Below, in pieces: positions 23,506-33,017 of a stretch of DNA of 33,383 bases. The position numbers and the translations under genes are program-made. Under the pieces are notes generated by a model that ran no database searches, was not told where the DNA came from, and saw only the letters and a list, made by a program, of their open reading frames with translations. Source of the stretch: Methylococcaceae bacterium (GTDB taxonomy: Bacteria; Pseudomonadota; Gammaproteobacteria; Methylococcales; Methylomonadaceae); contig JAIFMS010000087.1 in assembly GCA_020048335.1 (NCBI GenBank), positions 1 to 33,383 on the forward strand, in the 5' to 3' direction. Numbering within the stretch: position 1 is the stretch's first letter; every line of letters starts with the position of its first letter.

Positions 23506-24858
23506 ATGAATTTAACAGATTTAACAGAGCTAGAACGCGCACTATATTTTATTCCAGCCACCATTGAGCGTGAAAAATGGATTGAAATAGGAGATGCTCT
23601 TAAAACCGCCGGAATATCCTTTGAGGTTTTTGACCATTGGAGTTCAACAGGGGATGGCTATAATGCTAAAACCTGTAGACAGCAATGGAAAAGTTTTAAT
23701 GGTTCGCATAAAGCAGGGACGTTAATTTATTACGCCATGCAATACGGTTATGGCACTAATAAATCAAATGAAATTGCCTTGGAAAGAGCAAGGGCAGAAT
23801 CTCAAAAAAAAGCACTACAACAAGCCAGACTTGTTCAAGAAGCCGCTTTAAGGTGCTTTAATATTTGGCAAGTAGCCACCGATGCGCATAACAACCATCC
23901 TTATTTGGTCAAAAAACAAGTCCCTGCCATTGGTTTGAGAATTGACTCACGCGGACACCTGTTAGTTCCAATTCTTAATGCAAACAATCAACTACAAAGT
24001 TTGCAAATCATCAGTCCTCAAGGAGAAAAACTCTTTACTAAAAATAGTGTAACCGCTGGTGGATTTTATCAGTTGGGAACTGTTTTAGCGGATTCAACCC
24101 TGATCAATATTACTGAAGGCTATGCAACGGCAGCAACGATTGCATATCTGACGCAGCAGCCAGTTTTTATAGCTTTCAGTGCGTCAAATTTAACGGCGGT
24201 TGCGCAATTAGTTCGTAAACGTCATCCTAAAAACCCGATTATCATTTGTGCCGATAATGATCGTTTGAATAAAGATGGAACGATTCGCCCAACCGATAAA
24301 AACACAGGGATTATCAACGCCCAAAAAGCAGCACAGGCAATTAACGCAACCGTTTGTATCCCGTATTGCAGCGGTTCAGATTTTAATGATCTTTTTTGTG
24401 AATTAGGGGCAGATGAATGCCTTAAACAACTCAAACGTAAAGTTTTGCAGGTTCCGACTTCACAAATCGTCCGCAGTGCTATTGCATTATTGCTACAAAA
24501 CCCCCATTTAGCAAAAAGTGTGATAGATAAGATTCCCAAATGGGAAGGACTAGAATTTCAGGGCTTAGATATATTTAAAAGTTTGTTACATACTATTCTT
24601 AATTATCCAGCAATAAATACAAACGATTTGATTAAGATGTATCGGGGGTTGGCAGAGGAAAAGGTCATTCAAACTTTAGCAGACCAGAAGTTTCCTTTTT
24701 CAAAGGAAGGAGTACAAGCTGAGTTTTTAGATGCTGTTGATAATTTGATAGCCAAAGCGCGGCAGGCAAAAATAATCGAATTATTGGAAAAAGAGAAAAA
24801 CCAAAGTTTGAATGCAACTGAAAAATACCAACTAAATAAAATGTTAATTGACAAATAG
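23506..24858 (+). CDS. Hybrid primase at the dnaG locus: PriCT-2/TOPRIM region fused to DnaG C-terminal domain
   Basis: A 450-aa protein in the dnaG slot. Residues about 10-77 match PriCT-2 (EREKWIEIGDAL, FDHWSSTGDGYNAKTCRQQW). Residues about 110-195 resemble the domain before TOPRIM in phage or plasmid primases (HPYLVKKQV, then LLVPILNANNQLQSLQII). TOPRIM follows with TEGYATAATIAYL (about 203-215), IICADND (about 246-252) and SDFND (about 291-295). From about residue 317 it reads as the DnaB-binding domain of DnaG: SQIVRSAIALLLQNPHLA, then FQGLDIFKSLLHTIL and IKMYRGL. No CHC2 zinc finger and no DnaG-type core are seen. The frame is open back to a TTG at 23461, but that overlaps the terminator, so the ATG is preferred. 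Confidence 0.8.
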   Translation: MNLTDLTELERALYFIPATIEREKWIEIGDALKTAGISFEVFDHWSSTGDGYNAKTCRQQWKSFNGSHKAGTLIYYAMQYGYGTNKSNEIALERARAESQKKALQQARLVQEAALRCFNIWQVATDAHNNHPYLVKKQVPAIGLRIDSRGHLLVPILNANNQLQSLQIISPQGEKLFTKNSVTAGGFYQLGTVLADSTLINITEGYATAATIAYLTQQPVFIAFSASNLTAVAQLVRKRHPKNPIIICADNDRLNKDGTIRPTDKNTGIINAQKAAQAINATVCIPYCSGSDFNDLFCELGADECLKQLKRKVLQVPTSQIVRSAIALLLQNPHLAKSVIDKIPKWEGLEFQGLDIFKSLLHTILNYPAINTNDLIKMYRGLAEEKVIQTLADQKFPFSKEGVQAEFLDAVDNLIAKARQAKIIELLEKEKNQSLNATEKYQLNKMLIDK

Positions 24859-24883
24859 TAGTTGATGGAATAGCTCTAATTCG

Positions 24884-24892
24884 TGCTATAAT
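24884..24892 (+). promoter_or_regulatory. rpoD extended -10 promoter
   Basis: TGCTATAAT, an extended -10 (TGn plus TATAAT), 44 bases before the rpoD ATG. TTGATG at 24862-24867 is a possible -35 but the spacer is long (19). A perfect TTGACA at 24848 is badly spaced. Confidence 0.5.
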
Positions 24893-24935
24893 CCTTTGTT
24901 CAGCGAAGTTTGTCTGATAAGTAAAGTGAGCAACG

Positions 24936-26762
24936 ATGAATCAAGAACAACAGCAATCACAGCTTAAACAATTGATAGCCAAAGGCAAAATGCAAGGCTA
25001 TTTGACTTATGCTGAAGTCAATGACCATTTGCCCAGCGATATTGTTGATCCAGAACAAGTCGATGACATTATCGGTATGATTAACGACATGGGCATTCAA
25101 GTCCACGAAGTAGCTCCTGATGCGGACTCGCTCATGACCTCTGATGCAGCTGTGACATCCGATGATGATGAAGCTGCCGCCGAAGTAGCCGCACTTGCCT
25201 CAGTTGATAGCGAATTCGGTAGAACAACCGACCCCGTACGAATGTATATGCGTGAGATGGGAACGGTTGAATTATTAACCCGCGAACAAGAATTAAATAT
25301 TGCCAAACGCATCGAAAGCGGACAGCAACAAACCATTAAAGCGATTTCCCGCTCTGCTTTTATCGTTGAGTCTTTTTTAACCGCCTTTGATGAAATTTCT
25401 GATGATGACCAAATTGAAGGACCTAAACTGAACGATTTGGTTTCAGGTCTTGTGAGTGCTGAGGAAAAAGAGGAAGATTTTATAGCTGTTTTGGTCAATT
25501 CCGATGATGATGTCGAAGAAACCGATGAGGAAAACGAGGAAGCTGGCGGTTTAAATTACGAAGAAATCAAAATAAAAGTTGAAGAACTCAGAGGGCATTT
25601 GAAACTCGCTTCCGCTTTAGTTAAAAAGCAGGGTTATAACCACGAAAAAACAGATAAAGCCTTTACTGCATTGGCAGAATGCTTTTTAGAGTTTAAGTGG
25701 TCGCCATCGTACATTAAAAAAATGATGTCCGATTTTTCTGAGGTCGTGGCATTAATTCGTGAAAAAGAAAAAATCATTTTTGAATTGTTTACAGTGAAGG
25801 CCAAAGTTCCTCGCAAAGAGTTTATTAGTTTTTTTGTGGACAATGAAACTAACGCAAGCTGGCTAGGACAATATTTAGCACAAAGCAGTCCTTATGCACA
25901 CGTTTTAGCAGAACACGAAAAAACCATTAAAAAAATTCAAGCTGAATTAATTGAAATTGAAGCAGAACAATGCCTAACTGTGTCTGCTATCAAAGATATT
26001 AATCGGCGAATGTCGATTGGTGAGGCAAAAGCCCGTCGTGCTAAAAAAGAAATGATTGAGGCAAATTTACGCCTTGTTATTTCAATTGCGAAAAAATACA
26101 CTAATCGTGGATTGCAATTTTTAGATTTAATTCAAGAGGGCAATATTGGTTTAATGAAAGCAGTGGATAAATTTGAATACCGGCGTGGCTATAAATTTTC
26201 CACTTATGCAACCTGGTGGATACGTCAGGCGATTACTCGTTCGATTGCAGACCAAGCCCGCACCATTCGGATTCCTGTCCACATGATTGAAACCATTAAC
26301 AAACTCAATCGGGTATCGCGGCAAATTTTGCAAGAATTAGGGCGCGAGGCAACCCCTGAAGAACTGGCAGAGCGAATGGAAATGCCAGAAGATAAAGTGC
26401 GTAAGGTATTGAAAATAGCCAAAGAACCCATTTCGATGGAAACGCCCATTGGTGATGATGAAGATTCTCATTTGGGAGATTTCATAGAAGATGCTAAAGT
26501 ATTGTCGCCTGTTGAGTCTGCAACTATCGCAGGACTGCGTGAATCAACACAACAAGTGTTAAGTGGTTTAACCGCCCGAGAAGCAAAAGTGTTACGGATG
26601 CGGTTCGGTATCAATATGAATACAGACCACACTTTAGAAGAAGTGGGCAAACAATTTGATGTGACTCGTGAGAGAATTCGGCAAATTGAAGCCAAAGCGT
26701 TACGCAAATTAAGACATCCTTCCCGTTCAGAACAGCTGCGCTGTTTTTTGGATGGTGAATAA
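24936..26762 (+). CDS. rpoD: RNA polymerase primary sigma factor RpoD
   Basis: A 608-aa housekeeping sigma-70. Region 1.1 is at 1-85 ([25 protein letters not shown]), and region 1.2 follows ([21 protein letters not shown]). A non-conserved spacer of about 230 residues contains an acidic stretch ([13 protein letters not shown]), typical of gammaproteobacteria. Region 2 has [31 protein letters not shown] and [21 protein letters not shown], which read the -10. Region 3 is [13 protein letters not shown], and region 4 is [28 protein letters not shown], reading the -35. It is located after the primase gene as in the MMS operon, with its own extended -10 promoter. Confidence 0.98.
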   Translation: MNQEQQQSQLKQLIAKGKMQGYLTYAEVNDHLPSDIVDPEQVDDIIGMINDMGIQVHEVAPDADSLMTSDAAVTSDDDEAAAEVAALASVDSEFGRTTDPVRMYMREMGTVELLTREQELNIAKRIESGQQQTIKAISRSAFIVESFLTAFDEISDDDQIEGPKLNDLVSGLVSAEEKEEDFIAVLVNSDDDVEETDEENEEAGGLNYEEIKIKVEELRGHLKLASALVKKQGYNHEKTDKAFTALAECFLEFKWSPSYIKKMMSDFSEVVALIREKEKIIFELFTVKAKVPRKEFISFFVDNETNASWLGQYLAQSSPYAHVLAEHEKTIKKIQAELIEIEAEQCLTVSAIKDINRRMSIGEAKARRAKKEMIEANLRLVISIAKKYTNRGLQFLDLIQEGNIGLMKAVDKFEYRRGYKFSTYATWWIRQAITRSIADQARTIRIPVHMIETINKLNRVSRQILQELGREATPEELAERMEMPEDKVRKVLKIAKEPISMETPIGDDEDSHLGDFIEDAKVLSPVESATIAGLRESTQQVLSGLTAREAKVLRMRFGINMNTDHTLEEVGKQFDVTRERIRQIEAKALRKLRHPSRSEQLRCFLDGE

Positions 26763-26788
26763 AATCCTGCGTGCAGGTAACAAGTTAA

Positions 26789-26865
26789 GGGCCCTTAGCT
26801 CAGTTGGTTAGAGCATCCGACTCATAATCGGCAGGTCGTAGGTTCAAGTCCTACAGGGCCCACCA
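26789..26865 (+). tRNA. ileX: tRNA-Ile2 (anticodon CAT), or elongator tRNA-Met
   Basis: A complete 77-base cloverleaf: acceptor GGGCCCT/AGGGCCC, D-arm GCTC/GAGC, anticodon stem TCCGA/TCGGC with the bottom pair non-canonical, loop CTCATAA, T-arm GTAGG-TTCAAGT-CCTAC, discriminator A and encoded CCA. The body resembles E. coli ileX (CTTAGCTCAG..., ACTCATAATCG, TTCAAGTCC) more than elongator metT, and ileX also lies near rpoD in E. coli. CAU would then be modified to lysidine by TilS to read AUA. Confidence 0.85.
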
Positions 26866-26872
26866 TGACATC

Positions 26873-26898
26873 AAAGGCTGCTGCGTGCAGCCTTTTTT
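26873..26898 (+). terminator. Terminator after the tRNA
   Basis: AAAGGCTGC, a five-base loop, then GCAGCCTTTTTT: a 9-bp stem with a T run, eight bases past the tRNA CCA. Confidence 0.85.
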
Positions 26899-26931
26899 AT
26901 ATCTGTAAAATTGACCTGAAAGGTAACAACT

Positions 26932-28092
26932 ATGAGCAACAACTACATTTTCACTTCTGAATCGGTTTCAGAAGGTCATCCTGATAAAGTCGCCGATCAA
27001 ATTTCTGATGCGGTGTTGGATGCGTTACTTGCGCAAGATGCACGCTCGCGTGTCGCTTGTGAAACTATGGTGAAAACAGGAATGGTTATTCTTGCAGGCG
27101 AAATTACCACCAATGCTTGGGTGGACATGGAAGCCTTGGTTAGAAAAGTGGTCTGTGATATTGGCTACGATAACGGCGAAATTGGTTTTGATGGACAAAG
27201 TTGTGCAGTTTTAAATGCGATTGGCAAACAATCTTCCGATATTGCGATGGGTGTAGATGAGGCAGAAAATCACGAACAAGGCGCGGGCGACCAAGGTTTA
27301 ATGTTCGGTTATGCCAGTAATGAAACCGATGTCCTCATGCCAGCCCCCATTACTTATGCCCATCGTTTGGTTGAGCGGCAAGCGTATTTGCGCAAAAATA
27401 AAACCTTGCCTTGGTTGCGTCCTGATGCAAAAAGTCAAATCACCTTTCGCTATGAAAATCACCAACCTGTTGCTATTGAAGCGGTGGTATTATCAACCCA
27501 GCATTCGCCTGATATTTCTGCAAAAGACCTGCATGATGCAGTGATGGATGAGATTATTCTGCACACGTTACCTAAACAATGGCTGCACAAAGAAACAAAA
27601 TATTTCATTAACCCAACAGGCAATTTTGTTATTGGCGGACCTGTCGGTGATTGTGGTTTAACAGGGCGAAAAATTATCGTTGATACTTACGGCGGAATGG
27701 CACGCCACGGGGGAGGGGCATTTTCAGGAAAAGACCCGTCAAAAGTTGACCGTTCCGCAGCCTATATGGCGCGTTATGTGGCAAAAAACATTGTGGCCGC
27801 AGGACTTGCTGACCGCTGTGAAATTCAAGTGTCCTATGCCATTGGGGTGGCAGAACCAACCTCAGTCAGTGTAGAAACTTTTGGTACGGGTAAATTAGAT
27901 GAAGAACGATTAGTTAAAATTGTGCGTGATGTGTTTGACTTAAGACCGAAAGGTTTAATTACTATGTTGGATTTACTCAAACCGATTTATCAAGCAACGG
28001 CGGCGTATGGGCATTTTGGACGGACTGAAGCCTCATTCACTTGGGAAAGAACTGACAAAGTTGACGCTTTACGCGATGCGGCTGGAATCTAA
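26932..28092 (+). CDS. metK: S-adenosylmethionine synthetase
   Basis: A 386-aa enzyme making SAM from methionine and ATP in the cytosol. Signature segments: [23 protein letters not shown] at the N-terminus, the methionine/ATP loop [12 protein letters not shown] (about residue 116), [29 protein letters not shown], the P-loop-like [16 protein letters not shown] and AYGHFGR. Full length. In many proteobacteria metK is followed by ahcY to recycle SAH; here only a small ORF and a stub of ahcY follow. No SAM-riboswitch-like structure fits in the 33 bases before it. Confidence 0.98.
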   Translation: MSNNYIFTSESVSEGHPDKVADQISDAVLDALLAQDARSRVACETMVKTGMVILAGEITTNAWVDMEALVRKVVCDIGYDNGEIGFDGQSCAVLNAIGKQSSDIAMGVDEAENHEQGAGDQGLMFGYASNETDVLMPAPITYAHRLVERQAYLRKNKTLPWLRPDAKSQITFRYENHQPVAIEAVVLSTQHSPDISAKDLHDAVMDEIILHTLPKQWLHKETKYFINPTGNFVIGGPVGDCGLTGRKIIVDTYGGMARHGGGAFSGKDPSKVDRSAAYMARYVAKNIVAAGLADRCEIQVSYAIGVAEPTSVSVETFGTGKLDEERLVKIVRDVFDLRPKGLITMLDLLKPIYQATAAYGHFGRTEASFTWERTDKVDALRDAAGI

Positions 28093-28100
28093 AACGCAAG

Positions 28101-28126
28101 GAGCAATCTATTTGATTGCTCTATTT
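28101..28126 (+). terminator. Possible weak terminator after metK
   Basis: GAGCAATC-TATTT-GATTGCTC is an 8-bp hairpin followed by TATTTT. An AAGGAG at 28098-28103 overlaps its left arm, so it could also be a folding leader for the next ORF. Confidence 0.4.
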
Positions 28127-28148
28127 TCACAGCCTAGGAAATAAAAAG

Positions 28149-28451
28149 ATGACTTATAAAGAAATTGCTAGCGAAATTACAGCAGAAGCAAAAGCTATTT
28201 TCAAGGGAGAGTGCGTAGGGGCTACCATTACTAATGAAATATTTCTGACCATTCAAAATAACAAAGAGTTAATGCAAAAGTATCTTCGTGCCGTAGAAAA
28301 ATTTGGCTTGGATGCTATAAATCAAGACATCGGGCGTTCTGTCAAAGAGTTATATGGTTTAGAAAACTTAAAAGTTGATGGCAAGGATGCAAGAGAAGAA
28401 AATCCATCATCTACTCTCATTGGAAGTCATCAAAAATTTTTGAATAACTAA
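28149..28451 (+). CDS. Hypothetical protein, 100 aa
   Basis: A small, mostly helical, soluble protein I cannot name. Notable segments are NKELMQKYLRAVEKFGLDAINQDIGRSVKELYGL and a C-terminal ENPSSTLIGSHQKF. The frame is open to a TTG at 28116, but the ATG at 28149 has an AGGAAA-like ribosome site about ten bases upstream and starts a normal-looking N-terminus. It sits between metK and the ahcY remnant, that is, where ahcY would be expected to follow directly, so it may have come in with the event that disrupted ahcY. Confidence 0.6.
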   Translation: MTYKEIASEITAEAKAIFKGECVGATITNEIFLTIQNNKELMQKYLRAVEKFGLDAINQDIGRSVKELYGLENLKVDGKDAREENPSSTLIGSHQKFLNN

Positions 28452-28480
28452 TTTCTAAATAATCATTTAAGGAAGACAAA

Positions 28481-28591
28481 GTGAGTTTTACCGATTACAA
28501 AGTTGCCGATATGTCCTTAGCGGACTGGGGACGCAAAGAAATCAATATTGCTGAAACCGAAATGCCAGGCTTAATGGCATTACGCAAATAA
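28481..28591 (+). pseudogene. ahcY: ahcY (S-adenosylhomocysteine hydrolase) 5' remnant
   Basis: A GTG-started frame with AAGGAAG upstream encodes 36 residues matching the SAH hydrolase N-terminus ([19 protein letters not shown], then [13 protein letters not shown]). It ends at a TAA. The next codons read FGA, as in an intact family member, so the stop looks like a nonsense change of a glutamine or glutamate codon. After about five more codons homology ends; the conserved KPLKGARI and HMTIQTAVLIETL never appear. It is therefore a truncated remnant about 10% of normal length (430-470 aa). A functional ahcY or a Pfs/LuxS route must exist elsewhere to clear SAH. Confidence 0.8.
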
Positions 28592-28626
28592 TTCGGTGCG
28601 ACGCAGCAGGTCTCTAACTCATCAAT

Positions 28627-28653
28627 CACACCCAAGATTTTGTCTTGGGTGTG
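28627..28653. terminator. Strong hairpin after the ahcY remnant
   Basis: CACACCCAAGA-TTTTG-TCTTGGGTGTG, an 11-bp perfect stem without a T run on plus. Probably the terminator of the old metK operon or a transcript-stabilising hairpin. The rest of 28592-28774 holds nothing I can support. Confidence 0.55.
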
Positions 28654-28774
28654 TTGCAATCGTAAAATGCCGCTTTAACAAGAAAGTTTTTAGCTAAAAA
28701 GCGGATAAGAACTTGAAAATAAATTCTTTTATTTGTTATTGTTTGATCCTGTTTTTCACATAGCGGATTCAAAA

Positions 28775-29398
28775 ATGCGCGATCAAAAATTACAAACCAT
28801 CCAAAACACGCGCAATAGTTTAATTTTAGGCTTTGTGTTGTCCGCTTTTCTCACCATTTTGGCATGGCTCATCCTGTATGTGATGTTGTCGCCCGTTCCC
28901 AACATGACCTTTACACTCGACAGACTGGTTTTTGCCTGCAAATGTTGGGGGATGGCAACCTTATTTTGCCTTGTTTTAGGGATTGATGCCGTTTCCTATG
29001 AACGATTGGGAACGTTTGGTATCAGCGCGTTAGGGGACGGCGAATCATTACGTTTGCGAATTAATCAACGCTATTTGCAGCAAACCCTTGAACAAATGCT
29101 GGTTTTTGTCCCCGGATTATTCTTATTAGCGGTGTATTGCGAAACAGGCGAGTCGATGCGGCTGGTTGAAATCGCAACCCTTATGTGGATAGCTGCCCGT
29201 TTTTTATTTTGGCTCGGTTATCATCACGATGTACAAATCAGAGCGCCAGGGATGGTCAGCACGTTGCAAAGTTTTTTAATTCTCCTCTATGGCTGTACCC
29301 GATTTGGTTATGAATTAGGCGGACTTATCGGTGCTATTTTAGTCATCAGTGTGTTTGTTTCTCTTGAGCTGTATTTACTCAGTATTAATCGTATTTAA
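28775..29398 (+). CDS. MAPEG-family membrane protein
   Basis: A 207-aa integral membrane protein with four hydrophobic segments: about residues 15-38, 50-70, 105-122 and 165-200. The family pattern is the second-helix/loop region YERLGTFGISALGDGESLRLRINQRYLQQTLEQ, as in MAPEG proteins (glutathione- or eicosanoid-related membrane enzymes). A longer frame from 28733 (TTG) exists; the ATG MRDQKLQTIQ is preferred because it puts a charged N-terminus before the first helix. Substrate unknown. It stands alone. Confidence 0.75.
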   Translation: MRDQKLQTIQNTRNSLILGFVLSAFLTILAWLILYVMLSPVPNMTFTLDRLVFACKCWGMATLFCLVLGIDAVSYERLGTFGISALGDGESLRLRINQRYLQQTLEQMLVFVPGLFLLAVYCETGESMRLVEIATLMWIAARFLFWLGYHHDVQIRAPGMVSTLQSFLILLYGCTRFGYELGGLIGAILVISVFVSLELYLLSINRI

Positions 29399-29454
29399 TT
29401 AAGATTTACGCCACATTAAGGGTAAAACAAGCCAATAATGAGATAAAACCTTAA

Positions 29455-30315
29455 ATGGAAAATAACATGAAATTTGTTGATCCAAAAACCGACATTGCGT
29501 TTAAAAAAATATTTTCTAATCAAGCGCATAAAGAAATTTTAATTGAGTTTTTAAATGAGTTATTGGAATTGGAATATCCGATTGCCGATGTGACAATTAG
29601 CAATTCTTATCAACCGCCGCATTTACTCGGTTTAAAAGAAAGCCATTTGGATATTAAAGCCACCGATACCTCAGGACGCGAGTTTTTGGTGGAAATGCAG
29701 GTCGAAAAAGAAGCTTGGTTTCGTCAGCGAGCCATGTATTACAGCAGTAAATCGTATAGTCAACAATTGGGCATTGGTGAAAAATACCATTTACTCAAGC
29801 CTGTGATTTTTTTAGGGATTTTGGATTTTAAAACCTTTAGTCACGAATCACCATTTTCGCGGCATTTGCTGTTAAATAGCCAAACGCAACAGCAGGATTT
29901 AAAAGATTTGGAATTTAATTTTATTGAATTGCCGAAGTTCATTAAATCCGAAACGGAATTGGAATCAACGGCAGATAAATGGATTTATTTTATTAAATAC
30001 GCGGCGAATTTAGACTGTATTCCAGCGAATGCCGATACGCCCGCTTTGCAATTGGCTTATCAAATTGCCACGCAATATCAGTGGACAAAAGAGGAGCTTG
30101 AGGTTTATGAGGCGCAGGAAATTAAGTTGGAAATTAATCGAAATGTGGTGGAAACCGCGTGGCTGGATGGCATGAATGCAGGAAAAACAGTAGGGAAAGA
30201 GGAGGGGAAAATGGATGTGGCTCGCAATTTATTACCGATAATGGATGATGCTGCCATTGCGCAAATAACCGGTTTGGATGTAAACGCTATCAGGCAACTT
30301 CGCCTTACTGATTAA
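29455..30315 (+). CDS. Rpn-family recombination-promoting nuclease / PD-(D/E)XK putative transposase
   Basis: A 286-aa protein of the Rpn/YhgA-like, TIGR01784-type family. The N-terminal signature is FVDPKTDIAFKKIFSNQAHKEILIEFLNELL. The nuclease core is LDIKATDTSGREFLVEMQVEKEAWFRQRAMYY (about residues 62-95), giving D and E-x-Q in place of the usual D/ExK. The C-terminus ends with a short helical GKEEGKMDVARNLL repeat-like tail and AQITGLDVNAIRQL, a common family ending. Members are multicopy and spread horizontally. Start could be 29455 or the second ATG at 29467. It ends two bases before the TPR gene. Confidence 0.87.
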   Translation: MENNMKFVDPKTDIAFKKIFSNQAHKEILIEFLNELLELEYPIADVTISNSYQPPHLLGLKESHLDIKATDTSGREFLVEMQVEKEAWFRQRAMYYSSKSYSQQLGIGEKYHLLKPVIFLGILDFKTFSHESPFSRHLLLNSQTQQQDLKDLEFNFIELPKFIKSETELESTADKWIYFIKYAANLDCIPANADTPALQLAYQIATQYQWTKEELEVYEAQEIKLEINRNVVETAWLDGMNAGKTVGKEEGKMDVARNLLPIMDDAAIAQITGLDVNAIRQLRLTD

Positions 30316-30317
30316 TT

Positions 30318-32587
30318 ATGACAAATACTACTTTGACAATCGACCAAGCCTTGCAACAAGCCGTGAATTATCATCAAGCTGGACAATTGCCCGAAGCTGA
30401 ACAACTTTATCGCGCGATTTTACAAGTGCAACCGACTCATGCCGATGCGAATCATAATTTAGGACTATTAGCGGTGGCAGTAGGAAAAACAACCGAAGCG
30501 TTGCCATTTTTTAAATTGGCGTTAGAAACCAATCCGAATCAAGCGCAATTTTGGCTGAGTTATATTGACGGATTGATTAAAACCCAGCAATTTGAGTTAG
30601 CGCGTTCTGTGTTAGCGCAAGGGCAAAAAATAGGCTTAAAAGGCAATAAAACCAAGTCAATTTACGCGAAGCAGGTGGCTATTTAGAGGCGATTGATTGG
30701 TTAAATTCATGGCTTGAAAAAAATCCGCACGATGCCAATGCCTATGCGCATTTAGCCCATGTGTTTTATTTGAAAAAACAAGATGCACCCGCATGGGCGG
30801 CTTTAAATCAAGCTTTAGCGATAAATCCATCTTCCGCATTAGTCCAGCGCAATCACGCTAGATTATTGCTCAAACAACAAAAAATCACTGACGCATTAAA
30901 AATTGCCCAATCGCTTTACGAAGCTAATTCGCAAGAGCCTGAAAATAAAGTCGTTTTTGCCGCTACGTTAGTTGTCAATCAGCAAGATGAACAGGCGAAA
31001 ATCCTGTGTGAAAGCGCGTTGCAGCAGCGTCCGCAGTATGCCGAAGCCTTGGCTATTTTGGGACAACTGCATTTGAAAGCAGGCGATAAAGTGGCAGCCT
31101 TGTCTTTTCTTGAACAAGCGTTAAAAATTAAGCCGCATTTAGTGCAGTTATATTTAGTCACCGCCAATTTATATAATGAAAACAAAAACTTACCTGCGGC
31201 GATTGCGACATTGCAGAAAGTCTTGACTTACGAACCGAATGAGGTCGGTTATCAAATGGCATTAGGTGAGTTTTTGCGCCTAAATCATCAAACCGAAGAG
31301 GCGATTGCCCTTTTGCAAAAGACGGTGCAACTTGCCCCTGACAATGCCGATGCTTGGGTCAATTTAGGGACGGCTTTACAACAAAATGGCGAATTGCAAA
31401 ATGCAAAAGAGGCTTATGACAAAGCCTTAGCGATTAATCCTGCGCAAGGTGAAATATTTAGTAACTTGGGGGTAATGGCAAAAGATGAGGGGAATTGGGA
31501 ATTAGCTTTAGAATATTTTGACAAAGCGTTAATTCTTTTGCCAACGCGGTTGCCTATTATGGTAAATAAAGCAGCCACTCTCAATCATTTAGGTCGCGAT
31601 GAAGAAGCTGAAAAAATGGCACACGCGGCATTAAAAATAGACTCGCTATGTGAAAATGCCCATACTATTTTAGGAGGGATATTTCAAAATAGAAATTGCC
31701 TGCACAAAGCCAATGCCCATTATTTGAAAGCCTTAGAACTAGAAGCGGATAATGAAGAAGCCGCCTTAGCTTTAACAGTTAATCACTATTTATTGCTCGA
31801 TTATTCACAGGCTATTCATTATCTCAAACAAGCTTTGCCTATTTTAAATAAACCCGCCCTTAAAAAATTTAAATCCAGCAAGACTTATGCTACATATATG
31901 GTTTTCTTGTTAAATTGGTGGGAAAATGAAATTAAACAGGGCTTGGATTTTAATGCAAAAAATACGGAATTACCTTTTTTAGCGGTAGTCGGCGAATCGC
32001 ATAGTTTAGCCGTGCATCGAACGGATTTTGCGCTTCAAGAAATGCCCTATCGTTGCCAAGCGCATTGGATTGGCGGAATCAAAATGTGGCATTTAGCGCA
32101 AGCAAAATCGCATCCTATGAAACAGCGCGTCCGGCAAGTTTTATCAGATTTACCGGCTAATTCCCCTATTCTATTTACAATAGGTGAAATTGATTGTCGG
32201 CTTGATGAGGGGATTTGGTCAACGGCGAAAAAACAAGCTGCGGATTATCAAACCTTAATTGAGAAAACCGTAACGGGCTATTTAGATTGGTTAGAAGAAA
32301 CGCTTAAAAAAACCAGTCAGCAACAGATTATTATTCAAGGTATTCCCGCGCCTAATTATCATAAAGAGCTTGAAATGTCGGACGAAAATGTGCCTGAATT
32401 TTTAGCTATGATTAATGAAGTCAATCAGCAATTGAAATATTATACGCTACAAAAGGGCTGGCAATTTTTAGATGTTTATGCCGCCACCGTAGCCGAAAAT
32501 GGCAAAAGCCACGGGCAATGGCATTTGGATTCTCATCATTTGAAACCTGCTTTTTACAGACAAGCACAAAATTGGTTAAGTCATTGA
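30318..32587 (+). pseudogene. TPR protein with C-terminal SGNH-like domain, broken by a frameshift
   Basis: Frame 30318-30686 encodes TPRs (DQALQQAVNYHQAGQLPEAE...) and ends at a TAG. The frame -1 to it is open from about 30648 to 32587 and continues the same protein: LREAGGYLEAIDWLNSWLEKNPHDANAYAHLAHVFYLKK. A single A missing from the run at 30648-30651 would join them into about 756 aa. About twelve or more TPRs run to residue 500, then an SGNH-like domain with VVGESHSLAVH (Ser), IGEIDCR (in place of GxND) and DSHHLKP (D-x-x-H). Such TPR-esterase fusions are probably envelope or glycan-related. If not a sequencing error, the downstream part might be made from the GTG at 30761, but it has no good ribosome site. 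Confidence 0.75.
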
Positions 32588-32641
32588 AATAAAACTTCTA
32601 TTACATGAATTTTCCTGTATAAAAAAGCAAGTAGATACAAG

Positions 32642-32691
32642 CCCGTATGGAATGAAATGAAATACGGGACAAACCTCAACCTTTCCCGTAT
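32642..32691. repeat. Triplet of CCCGTAT/ATACGGG elements upstream of the antitoxin
   Basis: CCCGTAT at 32642-32648, ATACGGG at 32662-32668 and CCCGTAT at 32685-32691: two overlapping inverted repeats in the 178-base gap before the VapB-like gene. Could be an operator for the toxin-antitoxin pair or a mutually exclusive hairpin pair. Confidence 0.5.
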
Positions 32692-32765
32692 TCCGCTGTG
32701 TCAATGAGGCAAGAATGATGCTAAAAATTTACACAGCCATTTACAAACAACCCTAAGGAATCATC

Positions 32766-33017
32766 ATGTTACAAACGGTAGAAGCAATTTACGACCCGCA
32801 AAAAGGATTGCTTTTTTCTGAATCTATCCCTATTAATGCACCGATTAAGGTCTTAGTGACTTTTATGGAGCAAAGTCAATTTATAACCCCCAAAAAAGGC
32901 TCGGCGCAGGCTTTATTAACCAGTTTAAAAACCCATGCTTTGCCTAAATCAGCACAACTTTCTAATGCCGATATTGAAGCACACGTTGCAGAAATAGCCG
33001 AAGGTTGGAATAGTTAA
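32766..33017 (+). CDS. VapB-like antitoxin
   Basis: An 83-aa protein starting MLQTVEAIYDPQKGLLFSESIPI, the short beta-rich start of AF2212/DUF104-like antitoxins, followed by a C-terminal acidic helix (LSNADIEAHVAEIAEGWNS) that would block the toxin. TAAGGA precedes the ATG. The toxin gene starts on the next base after its stop, so the pair is coupled. Confidence 0.75.
   Translation: MLQTVEAIYDPQKGLLFSESIPINAPIKVLVTFMEQSQFITPKKGSAQALLTSLKTHALPKSAQLSNADIEAHVAEIAEGWNS

Noticed and set aside
25097-25498. 133-aa minus-strand ORF inside rpoD
   Set aside because: Ser-rich antisense of the acidic sigma spacer; no independent support.
26899-26931. SAM riboswitch before metK
   Set aside because: Only 33 bases lie between the tRNA terminator and metK; too short for any known class with platform.
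30640-30660. Programmed -1 frameshift in the TPR gene
   Set aside because: The site AAT AAA ACC does not allow tandem re-pairing, and there is no downstream structure evident; deletion or sequencing error is simpler.
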